Part shown: piece by piece, positions 25,837-34,762 of the stretch
Position numbering within the stretch: position 1 is the first letter of the stretch
How the letters are laid out: each line of letters begins with the position of its first letter
From: Pseudooceanicola lipolyticus
Lineage (GTDB): Bacteria > Pseudomonadota > Alphaproteobacteria > Rhodobacterales > Rhodobacteraceae
Length of the DNA: 64,000 bases
Reading direction: 5' to 3'
Assembly (NCBI RefSeq): GCF_002786325.1
Contig: NZ_PGTB01000003.1
Span: forward strand, 1 to 64,000
Notes under the pieces: generated by a model
What the model was told of the DNA's origin: nothing
Seen by the model: the letters and a program-made list of their open reading frames with translations, nothing else
Database searches by the model: none
Program-made: the position numbers and the translations under genes

Positions 25837-26838
25837 CTATCCGAGGGCATAGACGATGGTCACGACGGTAATCATGACAACCATGAACATGGAGAATGCG
25901 CCAAGGGCGAGCGTACGGCCCATGTCCCGGTTCGGCTTCTCTACTTTCAGACGCAGTTCCTCCGCGGTTTCCGGAAACTCGAGCGCCGCCGCATTCGATT
26001 GGCGCATCAGGTCGTAGCGGGACGTCCAGCGCCGTTCCTCCGCCGCGTTCCAGCCGTTCAGCACCAGAATGATTGCCGCGATGAGAACCATCGACGACGG
26101 GACCCAGATTACGTAGCCACCGATTGTCTCGTCAGCCAAGGCGCGAAGTCGACCACCGCTCGCTGCGATGATTTCTGATCCATAGAGGGGCACCTCCTTG
26201 AGCGTTTTCAGGGAGCCCAGAAGGATGTTGGAAACGACCACCAGGAACCCTGACATCAGCCGAGCGCCGCGCCGCGCTCCTTCAGGCGGATCACGCAGAT
26301 CGAACAGCATAGCAAAGTACCAAAGCCCAGCAAGCACCATAGACAGATGTGCCAGCGCTTCCATCGCCGCAATACGTTGTGTAAGGGCGTAGATCATCGG
26401 GATCTGCCAGACGAAAAGCGCACCAATCAACAAGGAGGTGGCAGATGCAGGAAGCGCCAAGAATCGCGGGATGCGCGCACGCCCAATCGCGGCAAGGCGT
26501 CGGCGCCCTTCCCTTTTCAATCCGGCTTGAAGGCCAAGCCAGGGCTGAGAAACCGCGATAAGAAGCGGTCCTACCAGTCGCAGAAGAAGATGCTCGACCT
26601 GATGTACCGAAAACAGACTGTGCCCCAATGGCGCGAGCGGCCCGTTCGTCGCGACGAGGACGGCTGCGAGGCCGACAAAGAAGGCGGTTCGACGCCAACC
26701 AGAAACCCTTCCGAGACAGCGAGCGTGTATTTTGAGCCCACGCAAAAACAGCCATACTGTAAGACCGACAACAATGAGCGACACCGGTGACAGCACATAG
26801 CCGAAAGGGTCGTAAAGGAAGAAGAAGTTCGTGATCAT
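25837..26838 (-). CDS. CtaG-like cytochrome oxidase assembly membrane protein
   Basis: The 333-residue protein has about seven membrane segments and conserved caa3_CtaG features: a hydrophobic run with SVHQVEHLLLRLVGPLLIA (about 76-94), VWQIPMIYAL, and AALAHLSMVLAGLWYF. CtaG-type proteins help assemble copper-containing cytochrome oxidases. It starts at the ATG overlapping the previous stop (ATGA), and is the last gene of the 13-gene operon. Confidence 0.8.
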   Translation of the reverse strand: MITNFFFLYDPFGYVLSPVSLIVVGLTVWLFLRGLKIHARCLGRVSGWRRTAFFVGLAAVLVATNGPLAPLGHSLFSVHQVEHLLLRLVGPLLIAVSQPWLGLQAGLKREGRRRLAAIGRARIPRFLALPASATSLLIGALFVWQIPMIYALTQRIAAMEALAHLSMVLAGLWYFAMLFDLRDPPEGARRGARLMSGFLVVVSNILLGSLKTLKEVPLYGSEIIAASGGRLRALADETIGGYVIWVPSSMVLIAAIILVLNGWNAAEERRWTSRYDLMRQSNAAALEFPETAEELRLKVEKPNRDMGRTLALGAFSMFMVVMITVVTIVYALG

Positions 26839-28772
26839 TCGCTCTGGCCCTCGCTCATCCGAGGGTTGTCGGAGGTAGCCGGTGTGAGCCGCGAGGTCCC
26901 GGAAGCGCCGCCACGGGCCAGTGACAGATCGGTCGACATGGCGAGGTATTCGCCTTGTATCCACGAGGGAAAGAGATTGTCGTAGAATCGAGATAGCGGA
27001 TGTCCCGACTGTCCGGCGGGCGTGATGTAGTATGATCCCGCTGCTTCCGATATCGACATGACCGCCTGAAAATTGCTTCCGGCACTCACAAGGAATGGAC
27101 GGTCTTCTTCAACACCAAATGATGTCAAGAATTGCGTAAACGGATCGCCTGAAATCGGCGCTTGAAGGGACAGCAGGTCGGTCAGCAACCCACGTGAACT
27201 GATCGGCGACCACTGCATGTCCAATCTATGCTCCTCCCCCCAGGTCCACGTCGAGGGATCGCGCCCATATCGATCGACCAGCCAGCCAAGGGCATCATCC
27301 AGGGCCACGCGAACCTGCTCCTCGCATGTCTCGCGAGGTGAGGATAGGCGGATGTCGCACCAGATTGCGCTACCGCGACGATCGCTGAGTACCGCATAAA
27401 GAAAGTTCGGGTTCGGACGGGTCCAGAGTTGCTGCGCTGCCGGAAATTCGTCTTTCAAAATGCGCTGCTGCAAAGCCCGGAGCCAAGTCCAGAACAGCAG
27501 AGGTTCCGGTGAATAGCGATCCATGTCGCCATTCCACGACGCAAGCCTGTCCAGTAGTTCACGACGAAGGTCGTTCGCATCGGTGCCTTCGATGCTGTCT
27601 CTGGACTGCACGAACCAAAGCTCCTTCGCCATCAGGGGCAGCAGGGTTCGCGCCACGGTACTTACGGTGTCCCTTTGAACACCGATGGCGCCTTCAGTCG
27701 AGAAGATCGATTGCCGCGCTTCAAGCTCCGCCAGTCGAATGTCGCGAAATGACAACGCTCGTACGGCTTCCTCTTTTGGCCATCGGGCAACGGTCTCTCG
27801 GTCAATGGCCAATGCCTCCATGCCTTTCGGCAACATGTCTGCGGCAACTCCGATGGCATCGGTCGCGTCGGCCGAACGCGTGAACAGCTCCAGCATCGTC
27901 AGGAAACCTGCCGCCTGCACGGGTGACGGCCCCCTTGGTGCCTCCTCGTCTGGCACGGGAAATGACCGGAAGGCCCAGGCGACGCGCGTATTGCGACCGA
28001 CAATAACGAAAGGTACGCCCGGCATCGTGGCCCCTATGGCCGGCCCTGTCGAAAACTGAAGATCGGCGAGATACCATTCCGAGGGCAGCGACAGGGAACC
28101 GCTGATATCGGCGGCGAGAATTGGTGTCCCGGCAGCGGTTCGGTCACCGTCTATCGCCCATGCATCGAGGCGCTGCTGCGGATCAGTCGCAAATAGTTCG
28201 AGCACTTTTGGTCGATCCGACGGTATAATTGCACTTGATAAGCTCGGCGTTCCTTTCCGTGCGCTTTCCGGTCGCAGGCCATTCAGGAAAGACCGGGCAA
28301 TCCTCAGGCTATCGCCAGGTGTCCAGGCATCGATCGACCGTTCGTCTGCGATCAACAGTTCCGGCGAGCCTCTGCCGCGCCCTCCCGCCGACACCAGCTC
28401 GAGCCACGCATTGACGCCGGCGGCATAGGATTCGAGCGCGTCTGAGACCGCTGGCGCAACGGACAATGTCTCATCGGATGGCCAAGAAGCTTCGGCCATT
28501 CGCCTTGCCCTTAACAGCTGACCGAGTCGGTCTTGCGCATGAACGAAGCCGATCGCGAAATAGACATCCGCGGCGGAACTCGCGGTAATGTGCGGGATTG
28601 CCGAGGCATCTCGCAGAATATCGACCGGTCCACCTAAGCCTGCTACCGAGAAGTCCTCGTTGTAGTCGGGAACGGATGCGCTCAGCAGAAAATAGACCAA
28701 CCCGGAACCAACCGATGCCGTGATACAGATCGCCAAGAACCCGTACAGTAATATGTTGAAAAGACGTCTCAC
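26835..28772 (-). CDS. Penicillin-acylase-family protein lacking the nucleophile
   Basis: The 645-residue protein has an N-terminal membrane anchor (about 7-30). Family landmarks are FVHAQDRLGQL (about 76-86), AIDGDRTAAGTPILAAD (about 207-223) and GRNTRVAWAF (about 262). Active members have Gly-Ser-Asn just before the AxxGxRTxxGxP stretch, where Ser becomes the N-terminal nucleophile after self-cleavage. Here the matching residues read RLDAWAI, so Ser is replaced. It is also shorter than usual (about 750-850 aa). It is therefore probably not an active acylase and may serve as a binding protein in the envelope operon. Confidence 0.75.
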   Translation of the reverse strand: MRRLFNILLYGFLAICITASVGSGLVYFLLSASVPDYNEDFSVAGLGGPVDILRDASAIPHITASSAADVYFAIGFVHAQDRLGQLLRARRMAEASWPSDETLSVAPAVSDALESYAAGVNAWLELVSAGGRGRGSPELLIADERSIDAWTPGDSLRIARSFLNGLRPESARKGTPSLSSAIIPSDRPKVLELFATDPQQRLDAWAIDGDRTAAGTPILAADISGSLSLPSEWYLADLQFSTGPAIGATMPGVPFVIVGRNTRVAWAFRSFPVPDEEAPRGPSPVQAAGFLTMLELFTRSADATDAIGVAADMLPKGMEALAIDRETVARWPKEEAVRALSFRDIRLAELEARQSIFSTEGAIGVQRDTVSTVARTLLPLMAKELWFVQSRDSIEGTDANDLRRELLDRLASWNGDMDRYSPEPLLFWTWLRALQQRILKDEFPAAQQLWTRPNPNFLYAVLSDRRGSAIWCDIRLSSPRETCEEQVRVALDDALGWLVDRYGRDPSTWTWGEEHRLDMQWSPISSRGLLTDLLSLQAPISGDPFTQFLTSFGVEEDRPFLVSAGSNFQAVMSISEAAGSYYITPAGQSGHPLSRFYDNLFPSWIQGEYLAMSTDLSLARGGASGTSRLTPATSDNPRMSEGQSE

Positions 28773-28796
28773 GTCGGTGCCGTTTCGAAACCCTTC

Positions 28797-28964
28797 TCAT
28801 GCAAAGATGCGCAAGAGGACCACCGAAACGAAATAGGTGAGAAGACCGAAGGCGATCGCCGAACTCGCCGCATACTGGAGGATATCCAGCCGGTTTCCTT
28901 TTCGGCGTCGCGCCAGATTTCCACCCCAGATCGCACCCGCGACAATGCCCGCGATTACCAGCAT
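28797..28964 (-). CDS. Small two-segment membrane protein
   Basis: The 55-residue protein has a hydrophobic N-terminus with a Gly zipper (IAGIVAGAIWGG), a basic loop (ARRRKGNRLD) and a second membrane segment. I recall similar short proteins being labelled apolipoprotein acyltransferase only because they lie next to lnt, as here; it has no acyltransferase motif. It overlaps the 3' end of lnt by 10 nt. Confidence 0.65.
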   Translation of the reverse strand: MLVIAGIVAGAIWGGNLARRRKGNRLDILQYAASSAIAFGLLTYFVSVVLLRIFA

Positions 28965-30568
28965 GACTTTTTCTCCGTTCTTGTTCTCTTGTTGCACCGG
29001 TGTGTGCCGACCAGACCTGCAGCCAGTCCCACGGCCCAAGTAGTGAAGATGAGAGCCAGCAGCGCCCAGTCGCCGAAGCGCGCATAGAGCGTTGACGGAT
29101 GAGCAGAGGGCAGAGCCGCATCTATTACACCGGTTTCTCCGTTGCCGAGCCGCGCGACGAGGTCACCGTTCGCGTCGATGACCGCGGAGATGCCCGTATT
29201 CGCGGCTCGGATGACAGGAAGGCCTTCCTCTACGGCGCGCATCCGTGCGGAAGCCAGATGCTGCTCGGGTCCGATGCTGGTGCCGAACCAGGCGTCGTTT
29301 GTCGCGTTGAAAATCCAGTCAGGTCGGAACAGGTCGTCGACCACATGGCCTGGGAAGATGATCTCATAGCAGATCGCCACGGCGACCAGCGGCAGACCCG
29401 GAAGCGCAAGCGTTCGCGGGCCCGGACCGGGCGTAAAGTCGCCCAGCCCCGCTGTCAGCCGCTCGATCGGCAACCAGCCGCGGAATGGCACGTATTCGCC
29501 GAAGGGCACGAGATGGTGTTTCGCGTATCCGGTCAGGATTCTGCCGGTCTCGTCAAATGCCTGAACCGTGTTGAAATATCGGGTGCCATCCTCGCTCGGT
29601 ACACGGTCCGGCACACCTGTGAGCAGCACCCTGCCGTCTTGCAGCGCAGCGGCAATGCGGGCCCGGGCCTCCGTATCCTCATCGAGGAAACCCGGAAAGG
29701 CGGTTTCCGGCCAGAGAAGAACGTCGAAATCGCCGGGCCGGGTTGAAAGCTCAAGATAGCGCGCGAAGGTCGCCTCGCGGTTCTCGGGCGCCCATTTCTC
29801 CCCTTGGGGAATGTTGCCCTGAACGATGCGCAGGTCGACACCGGGTGGCTGTTGTGTATCCGACTGGAGGTTAAGCGTCCCGACGGCCCAAATAGCCGCG
29901 ATGCCGGCCAGCGCCATGAGCGAAACGGTCAATCGTTGCCGCCCGGACGCCATGACAGCCGCGCCGGGGAGTACCGCGACGAACACGGTGAGAAAGCTTA
30001 GCCCATAGCTTCCGACCCAGGCGGCGGTCTGGCGAAGGGCGGCGTAGTCTACAAGTGCGTAGCCGGCGAGGTTCCATGGAAACCCTGTCAGAACGTGACC
30101 ACGCAACCACTCTGCCACGGTCCAGGAGGTCGCGAACGCGAGGCAGGCCAAGAGACTGCCCATGGCTCCGCGCCGCGTGATTTCGGCGAAAAGCGCGGCG
30201 GCAATGGCCGGGAAAATCGCGAGACCTGCGGACAATCCCGCGACGGCCGGGATCGCCATCGTCCCGAACCGCTCGGCCTCGACGTAAAAACTTTCCGCGA
30301 TCCACGAAATCCCGAAACCGAACTGGCCAAGACCAAACGCCCAGCCGACGAGGAAAGCGCGCCCGAAGGAGAGATCGCGAAGACCGACAAACAACGCGGA
30401 ATAGGCAACGGGAACAAGCAGGAGAAGCGAGAAAGGCGGGAAAGTCAGAACGGTCAGCGCCCCGGCGACGAAACCAAGCGTCATCCGCGAAAGCAAACGG
30501 TGGCGCAGTGCTATGCGGTTCAGAATTTCCGGCTTCACGATTTGATCGGACGCCGCACGCTGATCCAT
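28955..30568 (-). CDS. lnt: Apolipoprotein N-acyltransferase
   Basis: The 537-residue protein has about seven membrane segments in its first half and a nitrilase-like catalytic domain with Glu in LWPETAFPG (about 287), Lys in YAKHHLVPFGEY (about 350) and Cys in AICYEIIFPG (about 404), the complete Lnt triad. It adds the third acyl chain to lipoproteins at the inner membrane. The start at 30568 overlaps the lspA end by 34 nt; upstream in-frame starts lie deeper in lspA. An accessory copy in a metal operon is unusual. Confidence 0.92.
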   Translation of the reverse strand: MDQRAASDQIVKPEILNRIALRHRLLSRMTLGFVAGALTVLTFPPFSLLLLVPVAYSALFVGLRDLSFGRAFLVGWAFGLGQFGFGISWIAESFYVEAERFGTMAIPAVAGLSAGLAIFPAIAAALFAEITRRGAMGSLLACLAFATSWTVAEWLRGHVLTGFPWNLAGYALVDYAALRQTAAWVGSYGLSFLTVFVAVLPGAAVMASGRQRLTVSLMALAGIAAIWAVGTLNLQSDTQQPPGVDLRIVQGNIPQGEKWAPENREATFARYLELSTRPGDFDVLLWPETAFPGFLDEDTEARARIAAALQDGRVLLTGVPDRVPSEDGTRYFNTVQAFDETGRILTGYAKHHLVPFGEYVPFRGWLPIERLTAGLGDFTPGPGPRTLALPGLPLVAVAICYEIIFPGHVVDDLFRPDWIFNATNDAWFGTSIGPEQHLASARMRAVEEGLPVIRAANTGISAVIDANGDLVARLGNGETGVIDAALPSAHPSTLYARFGDWALLALIFTTWAVGLAAGLVGTHRCNKRTRTEKKSCW

Positions 30569-31017
30569 GGCGCGGCGAGCAAGAGCCCCACGCCACTGAC
30601 AACAAATATATCGGCCATGTTGAAGGCAGGCCAATGTGTTGTGACAATGTAGAAATCGAGAAAGTCTGTTACAGCCCGATACCGCACACGATCGATAACA
30701 TTGCCCAAGGCTCCGCCAATGATCGCGCCATAGGCAAGTGTTTCGACCGCATTATCGGCGCGAAACAGCATAACCCCCAGCCAAACACAGATGGCAAGAG
30801 CGAGAGCGATGAGGCTCCACCACGGCGCGCCGCCCAACATCCCGAAAGTCACGCCGTCATTACGATAAAAGACGAGGTTGAATCCCGGAAACACGGGAAT
30901 CCCGGCGCTTAAAGTGACGGCATTCGCAACGACAATGGCTTTGGTGATCTGATCGATCGCGAACGCAGCAAGTGCTGCGAAGACGCCGATCATCGGAGAT
31001 ACCTTGTTTAGTGACAT
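30535..31017 (-). CDS. lspA: Lipoprotein signal peptidase (signal peptidase II)
   Basis: The 160-residue, four-segment membrane protein has the LspA motifs FAIDQITKAI (about 19), RNDGVTFGML (about 52) and both catalytic Asp regions, GGALGNVIDRVRY (about 106) and FNMADIFVVSG (about 131). It cleaves prolipoproteins before their modified Cys. An LspA gene (pbrC) is also part of the known pbr lead-resistance operon of Cupriavidus, which fits the Zn/Cd/Pb-type regulator here. It starts 4 nt after the ZIP gene. Confidence 0.92.
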   Translation of the reverse strand: MSLNKVSPMIGVFAALAAFAIDQITKAIVVANAVTLSAGIPVFPGFNLVFYRNDGVTFGMLGGAPWWSLIALALAICVWLGVMLFRADNAVETLAYGAIIGGALGNVIDRVRYRAVTDFLDFYIVTTHWPAFNMADIFVVSGVGLLLAAPWISVRRPIKS

Positions 31018-31021
31018 TGCC

Positions 31022-31804
31022 TCATCCCAACCAGACATCAAGGAACAGCATCAGAACGAGCCCGACTGCGAGACCGAGCGTCGCCCTGTTCTGATGGCCG
31101 CTGCGATGGGTTTCGGGGATGATTTCGTGGCTAATGACGTAGAGCATTGCGCCCGCGGCAAAGGCCAGACCCCATGGAAGCAGCGGTTCCGACAGTGTGA
31201 TGATGCCGGCCCCGAGCAGACCGCCAATCGGCTCGACCATGCCAGTCAGCGCCGCGATGCCCCAGGCGCGCAGCTTCGGATATCCCTCGCCCAGCAGAGA
31301 TACAGCGACGGCCAATCCTTCGGGCGCATTCTGAAGCCCGATGCCGATGGCGAGCGGCAGACCGCCCTCCATACCTCCGGATCCGAAGCCGACCCCCACG
31401 GCAAGGCCTTCGGGGAAGTTGTGGATCGTGATCGCAATGATGAACAGCCAGACCCGCCGCAGAGACGCCGCTTCGGGCCCTTCGCGTCCCGTCTTGAAGT
31501 GCTCGTGCGGCAGCTTTTCGTTCATCATGGCGACAGCCCCCATGCCCAAGAGGATCGAGACGCATACGATGGCCGCAGGCATCGCACCGTTCTCGAACAT
31601 CGGCTCGGCCGCATCCAATGCCGGGATGATCAGCGAAAAGAAGGAAGCGGCGAGCATCACACCGGCAGCGAAGCCGAGCGACAGATCGCGTGTGGCCCGC
31701 GACGGGATGCGTCCAAACAACACGGGAACTGCTCCGACTGCCGTGAGCGATCCGGCGGCAAGGCTTCCGAGGAAGCCGAGCATGATCGGAGAGAGGTTTT
31801 CCAT
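31022..31804 (-). CDS. ZIP-family metal transporter (ZupT/GufA-like)
   Basis: The 260-residue protein has eight predicted membrane segments and the ZIP sites TIHNFPEGLAVG (about 122-133) and LQNAPEGLAVA (about 152-162), with a cytoplasmic His loop (PHEHFK) before them. Such proteins move Zn and other divalent cations inward or across the inner membrane. It lacks the extra periplasmic domain of the ZIP at 13841. It lies in the 13-gene operon between DUF411 and lspA. Confidence 0.88.
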   Translation of the reverse strand: MENLSPIMLGFLGSLAAGSLTAVGAVPVLFGRIPSRATRDLSLGFAAGVMLAASFFSLIIPALDAAEPMFENGAMPAAIVCVSILLGMGAVAMMNEKLPHEHFKTGREGPEAASLRRVWLFIIAITIHNFPEGLAVGVGFGSGGMEGGLPLAIGIGLQNAPEGLAVAVSLLGEGYPKLRAWGIAALTGMVEPIGGLLGAGIITLSEPLLPWGLAFAAGAMLYVISHEIIPETHRSGHQNRATLGLAVGLVLMLFLDVWLG

Positions 31805-31816
31805 GGGCGGGCCAGA

Positions 31817-32272
31817 TTATCCTTCGGCGTAGCTCGAAAAGACTTCCGTCGACCCGTCCTCGCGGATGAGGATGACATCATAGGCCTCGCGGTCGTCTTC
31901 TGGCCCCATGCCGGGCGAGCCATAGGGCATCCCAGGCACGGCGAGACCGACTGCGTCCGGGCGCTCATCGAGAAGGCGGCGGATGTCAGCGGCCGGTACA
32001 TGGCCTTCGATCACGTAGCCGTCAATGAGCGCGGTGTGGCAGGAGACCATGCGCTGCGGCACGCCGTTGTCGAGCTTGAAGCGAACCAGCGACCCACCGA
32101 ACATGTCCTGGCCGGTCGGCACAAAACCGTTCTCTTCGAGGTGGTTCATCCACGAGAGGCAGCAGCCGCAACCGTTGGTCTTGCGGACGTCGATCGCCGT
32201 TGCCTCTGCGAGGGCCTGGGCCGCTGGGAACAGGGCGAGCGTGATGGCAAGAGCTTGCGTCATGCGTTTCAT
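31817..32272 (-). CDS. DUF411 metal-binding protein (paralogue 2)
   Basis: The 151-residue protein has a signal peptide (about 1-22), the Cys motif TNGCGCCLSW (about 32), a conserved Cys in MVSCHTALIDGYVIEGHVP (about 77) and VPGMPYGSPGMG (about 117). It resembles the paralogues at 19766 and 41641. It is the only DUF411 gene in the Zn/Cd/Pb-type operon. Confidence 0.85.
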   Translation of the reverse strand: MKRMTQALAITLALFPAAQALAEATAIDVRKTNGCGCCLSWMNHLEENGFVPTGQDMFGGSLVRFKLDNGVPQRMVSCHTALIDGYVIEGHVPAADIRRLLDERPDAVGLAVPGMPYGSPGMGPEDDREAYDVILIREDGSTEVFSSYAEG

Positions 32273-32275
32273 GGG

Positions 32276-33649
32276 TCAGAGCCTTTCGGTTGTCGTTTTG
32301 GCAATCTCGCTGCCGAGGTTTTCATTCAGAAGCGCCCGCGCCTCGGCCAGACGCGAGAGCGCGGCGGTATCATCCGCATCGCTCTCGGCCGCTTCGGCGA
32401 GCCGGTCGTCAGAGAGGGGGTCAGTCGGGCGCCCATCCACGAGCACCTCATAGTGCAGGTTCGGACCTGTCGCCGTGCCAGTCGCGCCGACGCGGCCGAT
32501 CACGTCTCCCGCCGCAACGCGTTGGCCTTGTACCAAGTCTTCCGGCACGGCGCTCAGATGCGCGTAGCGCGTCATGGTGTCGGAGCCGTGCAAGATTTCG
32601 ACCACGCGACCATATCCGCCGCGCCAGCCGATGAAATTGACCCGCCCCGGTGCCGTCGCTTGAACCGGTGTCCCACGTGCCGCTGCGAAATCGACGCCGG
32701 TGTGCATCCGGACGTTGCCAAAGACCGGATGCGTGCGGCGCCCGAACACCGAGCTGAGGCGCGCACCCTCGACCGGCTGTGCGAAGACGCGCAGCACCTC
32801 GCCATCGACGTAGATCGTCGCCTGACCGCTGCCGTCGTCAGGCCATACGATCTCATAGAGCGAACCGCCGATCTCCAATGCCGCGAAGGCAAGATCGGGT
32901 TGTCCGATCCTGTCCTCGCCCACACGCGCCTCGCGCCAGAGAAGCCTTAGTGTCTCGCCACCGGCCATCTCGCGGCGGAAATCCACGGTCCCACCCAGCA
33001 TCTGCGCAAGGTCCACGGAAAAACGGGCGGGTATGCCGGCTTCGTCGAGTGCCGCGAAGATCGAGCTGTCGATCACGGCTTCGCCGGCAAGGGTTACGAT
33101 CTCCGGATCCGGAGCCACGACCTGTGTGGACAACTGCTCGCCGAAAACCACCTCGATCCGCACTCCGTCCTCGACGGCGAGTGAGACGGTGCGGGGGCTG
33201 CCGTCCACGGTCGAAGCAACAGTGACCGAGTGCCCCGGCCGCAGCCGTCGCAGATCGTATTCCGCGCCAAGCGCGAGGGCAACTTCGGCTCTGTCAGGTG
33301 CCGCAAGACCAGCTTCAGACAGCAAGAAATCGAGCGTCTCGCCAGGTGCAATGTCGCGCGACCATGTCGACAGGGGTGGCTTGATCGCCTGCACGGGCCT
33401 GTCGGCAAACGCGACCTGCAGAAGGGGCAGGGGGCCGAGGTCGGGTGCATCTTCTGCCCATGCCGTCGCGGGCAGCGTCACGAGGATGTCAACGTTTTGG
33501 GGAGCTTCAGGACCTTGGGGCATCCATTTACCTGCCGAGGCAAGTTCCGGCGGCACGGGTTCTTTCGACATGAAATCAGAGAGGGCGATAGCCGCTCCCG
33601 AAACCATCCCCGCAATTGCGACACAAGCCGCCATAGTTCTGAGCCTCAT
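32276..33649 (-). CDS. M23-family metallopeptidase
   Basis: The 457-residue protein has an N-terminal anchor or signal, a LysM/SH3-like middle and a C-terminal M23 (lysostaphin-type) domain with the Zn ligands HTGVDF (His and Asp, about 325) and LHYEVLVDG (about 405). This set is typical of MepM/NlpD-type endopeptidases that cut peptidoglycan cross-links. The start is the ATG overlapping the Sco stop (ATGA); longer in-frame extensions into the sco gene are shadows. It adds a wall-cutting function to an operon that also holds lipoprotein enzymes. Confidence 0.88.
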   Translation of the reverse strand: MRLRTMAACVAIAGMVSGAAIALSDFMSKEPVPPELASAGKWMPQGPEAPQNVDILVTLPATAWAEDAPDLGPLPLLQVAFADRPVQAIKPPLSTWSRDIAPGETLDFLLSEAGLAAPDRAEVALALGAEYDLRRLRPGHSVTVASTVDGSPRTVSLAVEDGVRIEVVFGEQLSTQVVAPDPEIVTLAGEAVIDSSIFAALDEAGIPARFSVDLAQMLGGTVDFRREMAGGETLRLLWREARVGEDRIGQPDLAFAALEIGGSLYEIVWPDDGSGQATIYVDGEVLRVFAQPVEGARLSSVFGRRTHPVFGNVRMHTGVDFAAARGTPVQATAPGRVNFIGWRGGYGRVVEILHGSDTMTRYAHLSAVPEDLVQGQRVAAGDVIGRVGATGTATGPNLHYEVLVDGRPTDPLSDDRLAEAAESDADDTAALSRLAEARALLNENLGSEIAKTTTERL

Positions 33650-34272
33650 GTCGCCCCCTCCGTTTCTTCTTCCAGCGCGCGGCGAATTTTCGGCACCGCG
33701 AATTCTCTGGGTTCGTGATAGTCGATCATGGTGACGAACCGCCCAGAGGCTGCGAACAGGAAGACGCTCGCGCTGTGGTTCATCGTGGAATCGCCGCTCT
33801 CCGTCGGCACCCTTTCGTAGGTGGCGTGGAAGCCGTCCGCGACGCGCGCTATCTGCTCCTCCGGCCCCGTCCAGCCACGGATCGCAGGATGGAAGTAGCC
33901 GACATATTCGGCCATCGTTTCGACGGTGTCGCGCTCGGGATCGACCGTGATGAAAACCACGTTCATCTCGCCGGCCTCGTCTCCCAGATCGTCGAGCCAT
34001 CCCGAAATGTCAGAAAGCGTGGTCGGGCAGACATCGGGACAGTAGGTGAAGCCGAAGAACGCCATCGTCGGGCGCCCGATCAGGGTTTCCGGCCCGACCG
34101 CGTTGCCCTCATGATCCGTCAGACGGAAATCCATCTCGGTCAGAGCCACAGGCCGCTGCCCGACAGGTTCGGGTCCACCCGCACCATCGACCTGCCACCA
34201 ACCGACGAAGAGCATCAGGGCGACCGCCCCGACACCGGCCACGCCATACCCCAGGATCGCCCGTCGTCGCAT
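33646..34272 (-). CDS. SCO1/SenC-family copper chaperone (paralogue 1)
   Basis: The 208-residue protein has an N-terminal membrane anchor (about 9-28) and a thioredoxin-like domain with the Cu-binding CPDVCP motif (about 78) and a distal His, probably in STMNHSASVF. Sco proteins load the CuA site of cytochrome oxidase or act as thiol reductants. Its start overlaps the stop of the PCu(A)C gene (TGATG). Confidence 0.9.
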   Translation of the reverse strand: MRRRAILGYGVAGVGAVALMLFVGWWQVDGAGGPEPVGQRPVALTEMDFRLTDHEGNAVGPETLIGRPTMAFFGFTYCPDVCPTTLSDISGWLDDLGDEAGEMNVVFITVDPERDTVETMAEYVGYFHPAIRGWTGPEEQIARVADGFHATYERVPTESGDSTMNHSASVFLFAASGRFVTMIDYHEPREFAVPKIRRALEEETEGAT

Positions 34273-34739
34273 CAATTTCGGGGGCCACGAGCGGCAATAC
34301 CTCTCACTCTCACGTTGACTGGCATACGTCCGCCGTCGTCGAACAGGAGATCGAGTTGAATGCTGTCGCCCTCAACAAGCGGTTCTTGCAAACCCATCAA
34401 CATGATATGCAGACCGCCTGGCTCGAAAACCAAATCGTTGCCCGGCCTGAGAAGAATTTCCCCCGCAGGCTCCATGGTCGAGATCCCATTTGCGTCGATT
34501 TTCAAGCGGTGTGCTTCGGCGCGTTTAGCTATCGTGGTCTCAAAGCCGATCAGTTTCACGGCGTCGCCGCCTGTGTTTCTCAGTGTGAAGTAAACGGCAG
34601 CCGGGCGGCTGACGCCAATTGTAGCCCGGGCCCAAACGTCATCGACCAAGATTTCCTGCGAGTCGGCCGCAACGGGCGTCGAAAGCCCTCCAAAGGTCAA
34701 AAGCGCGGCCAGCGCGCCAGTCAAAATCTTTTCTTTCAT
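34272..34739 (-). CDS. PCu(A)C periplasmic copper chaperone
   Basis: The 155-residue protein has a signal peptide (about 1-25) and the PCu(A)C fold with the H(M)X10MX21HXM-like ligands EAHRLKIDANGISTME (about 75-90) and GGLHIMLMGL (about 109). It carries Cu(I) to Sco and oxidase; here it sits directly before a Sco gene, which is the classical arrangement. Confidence 0.9.
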   Translation of the reverse strand: MKEKILTGALAALLTFGGLSTPVAADSQEILVDDVWARATIGVSRPAAVYFTLRNTGGDAVKLIGFETTIAKRAEAHRLKIDANGISTMEPAGEILLRPGNDLVFEPGGLHIMLMGLQEPLVEGDSIQLDLLFDDGGRMPVNVRVRGIAARGPRN

Positions 34740-34762
34740 CGTTCTGATCCTGCCCTTTCCAT

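Noticed and set aside
30995-32950. 648-codon plus-strand open frame across the ZIP, DUF411 and M23 genes
   Set aside because: It is a GC-rich shadow of three well-supported minus-strand genes and has no domain of its own.
32276-34000. Upstream extension of the M23 peptidase frame to 574 codons
   Set aside because: The extension lies inside the sco gene; the ATG at 33649 overlaps the sco stop and starts a proper signal sequence.
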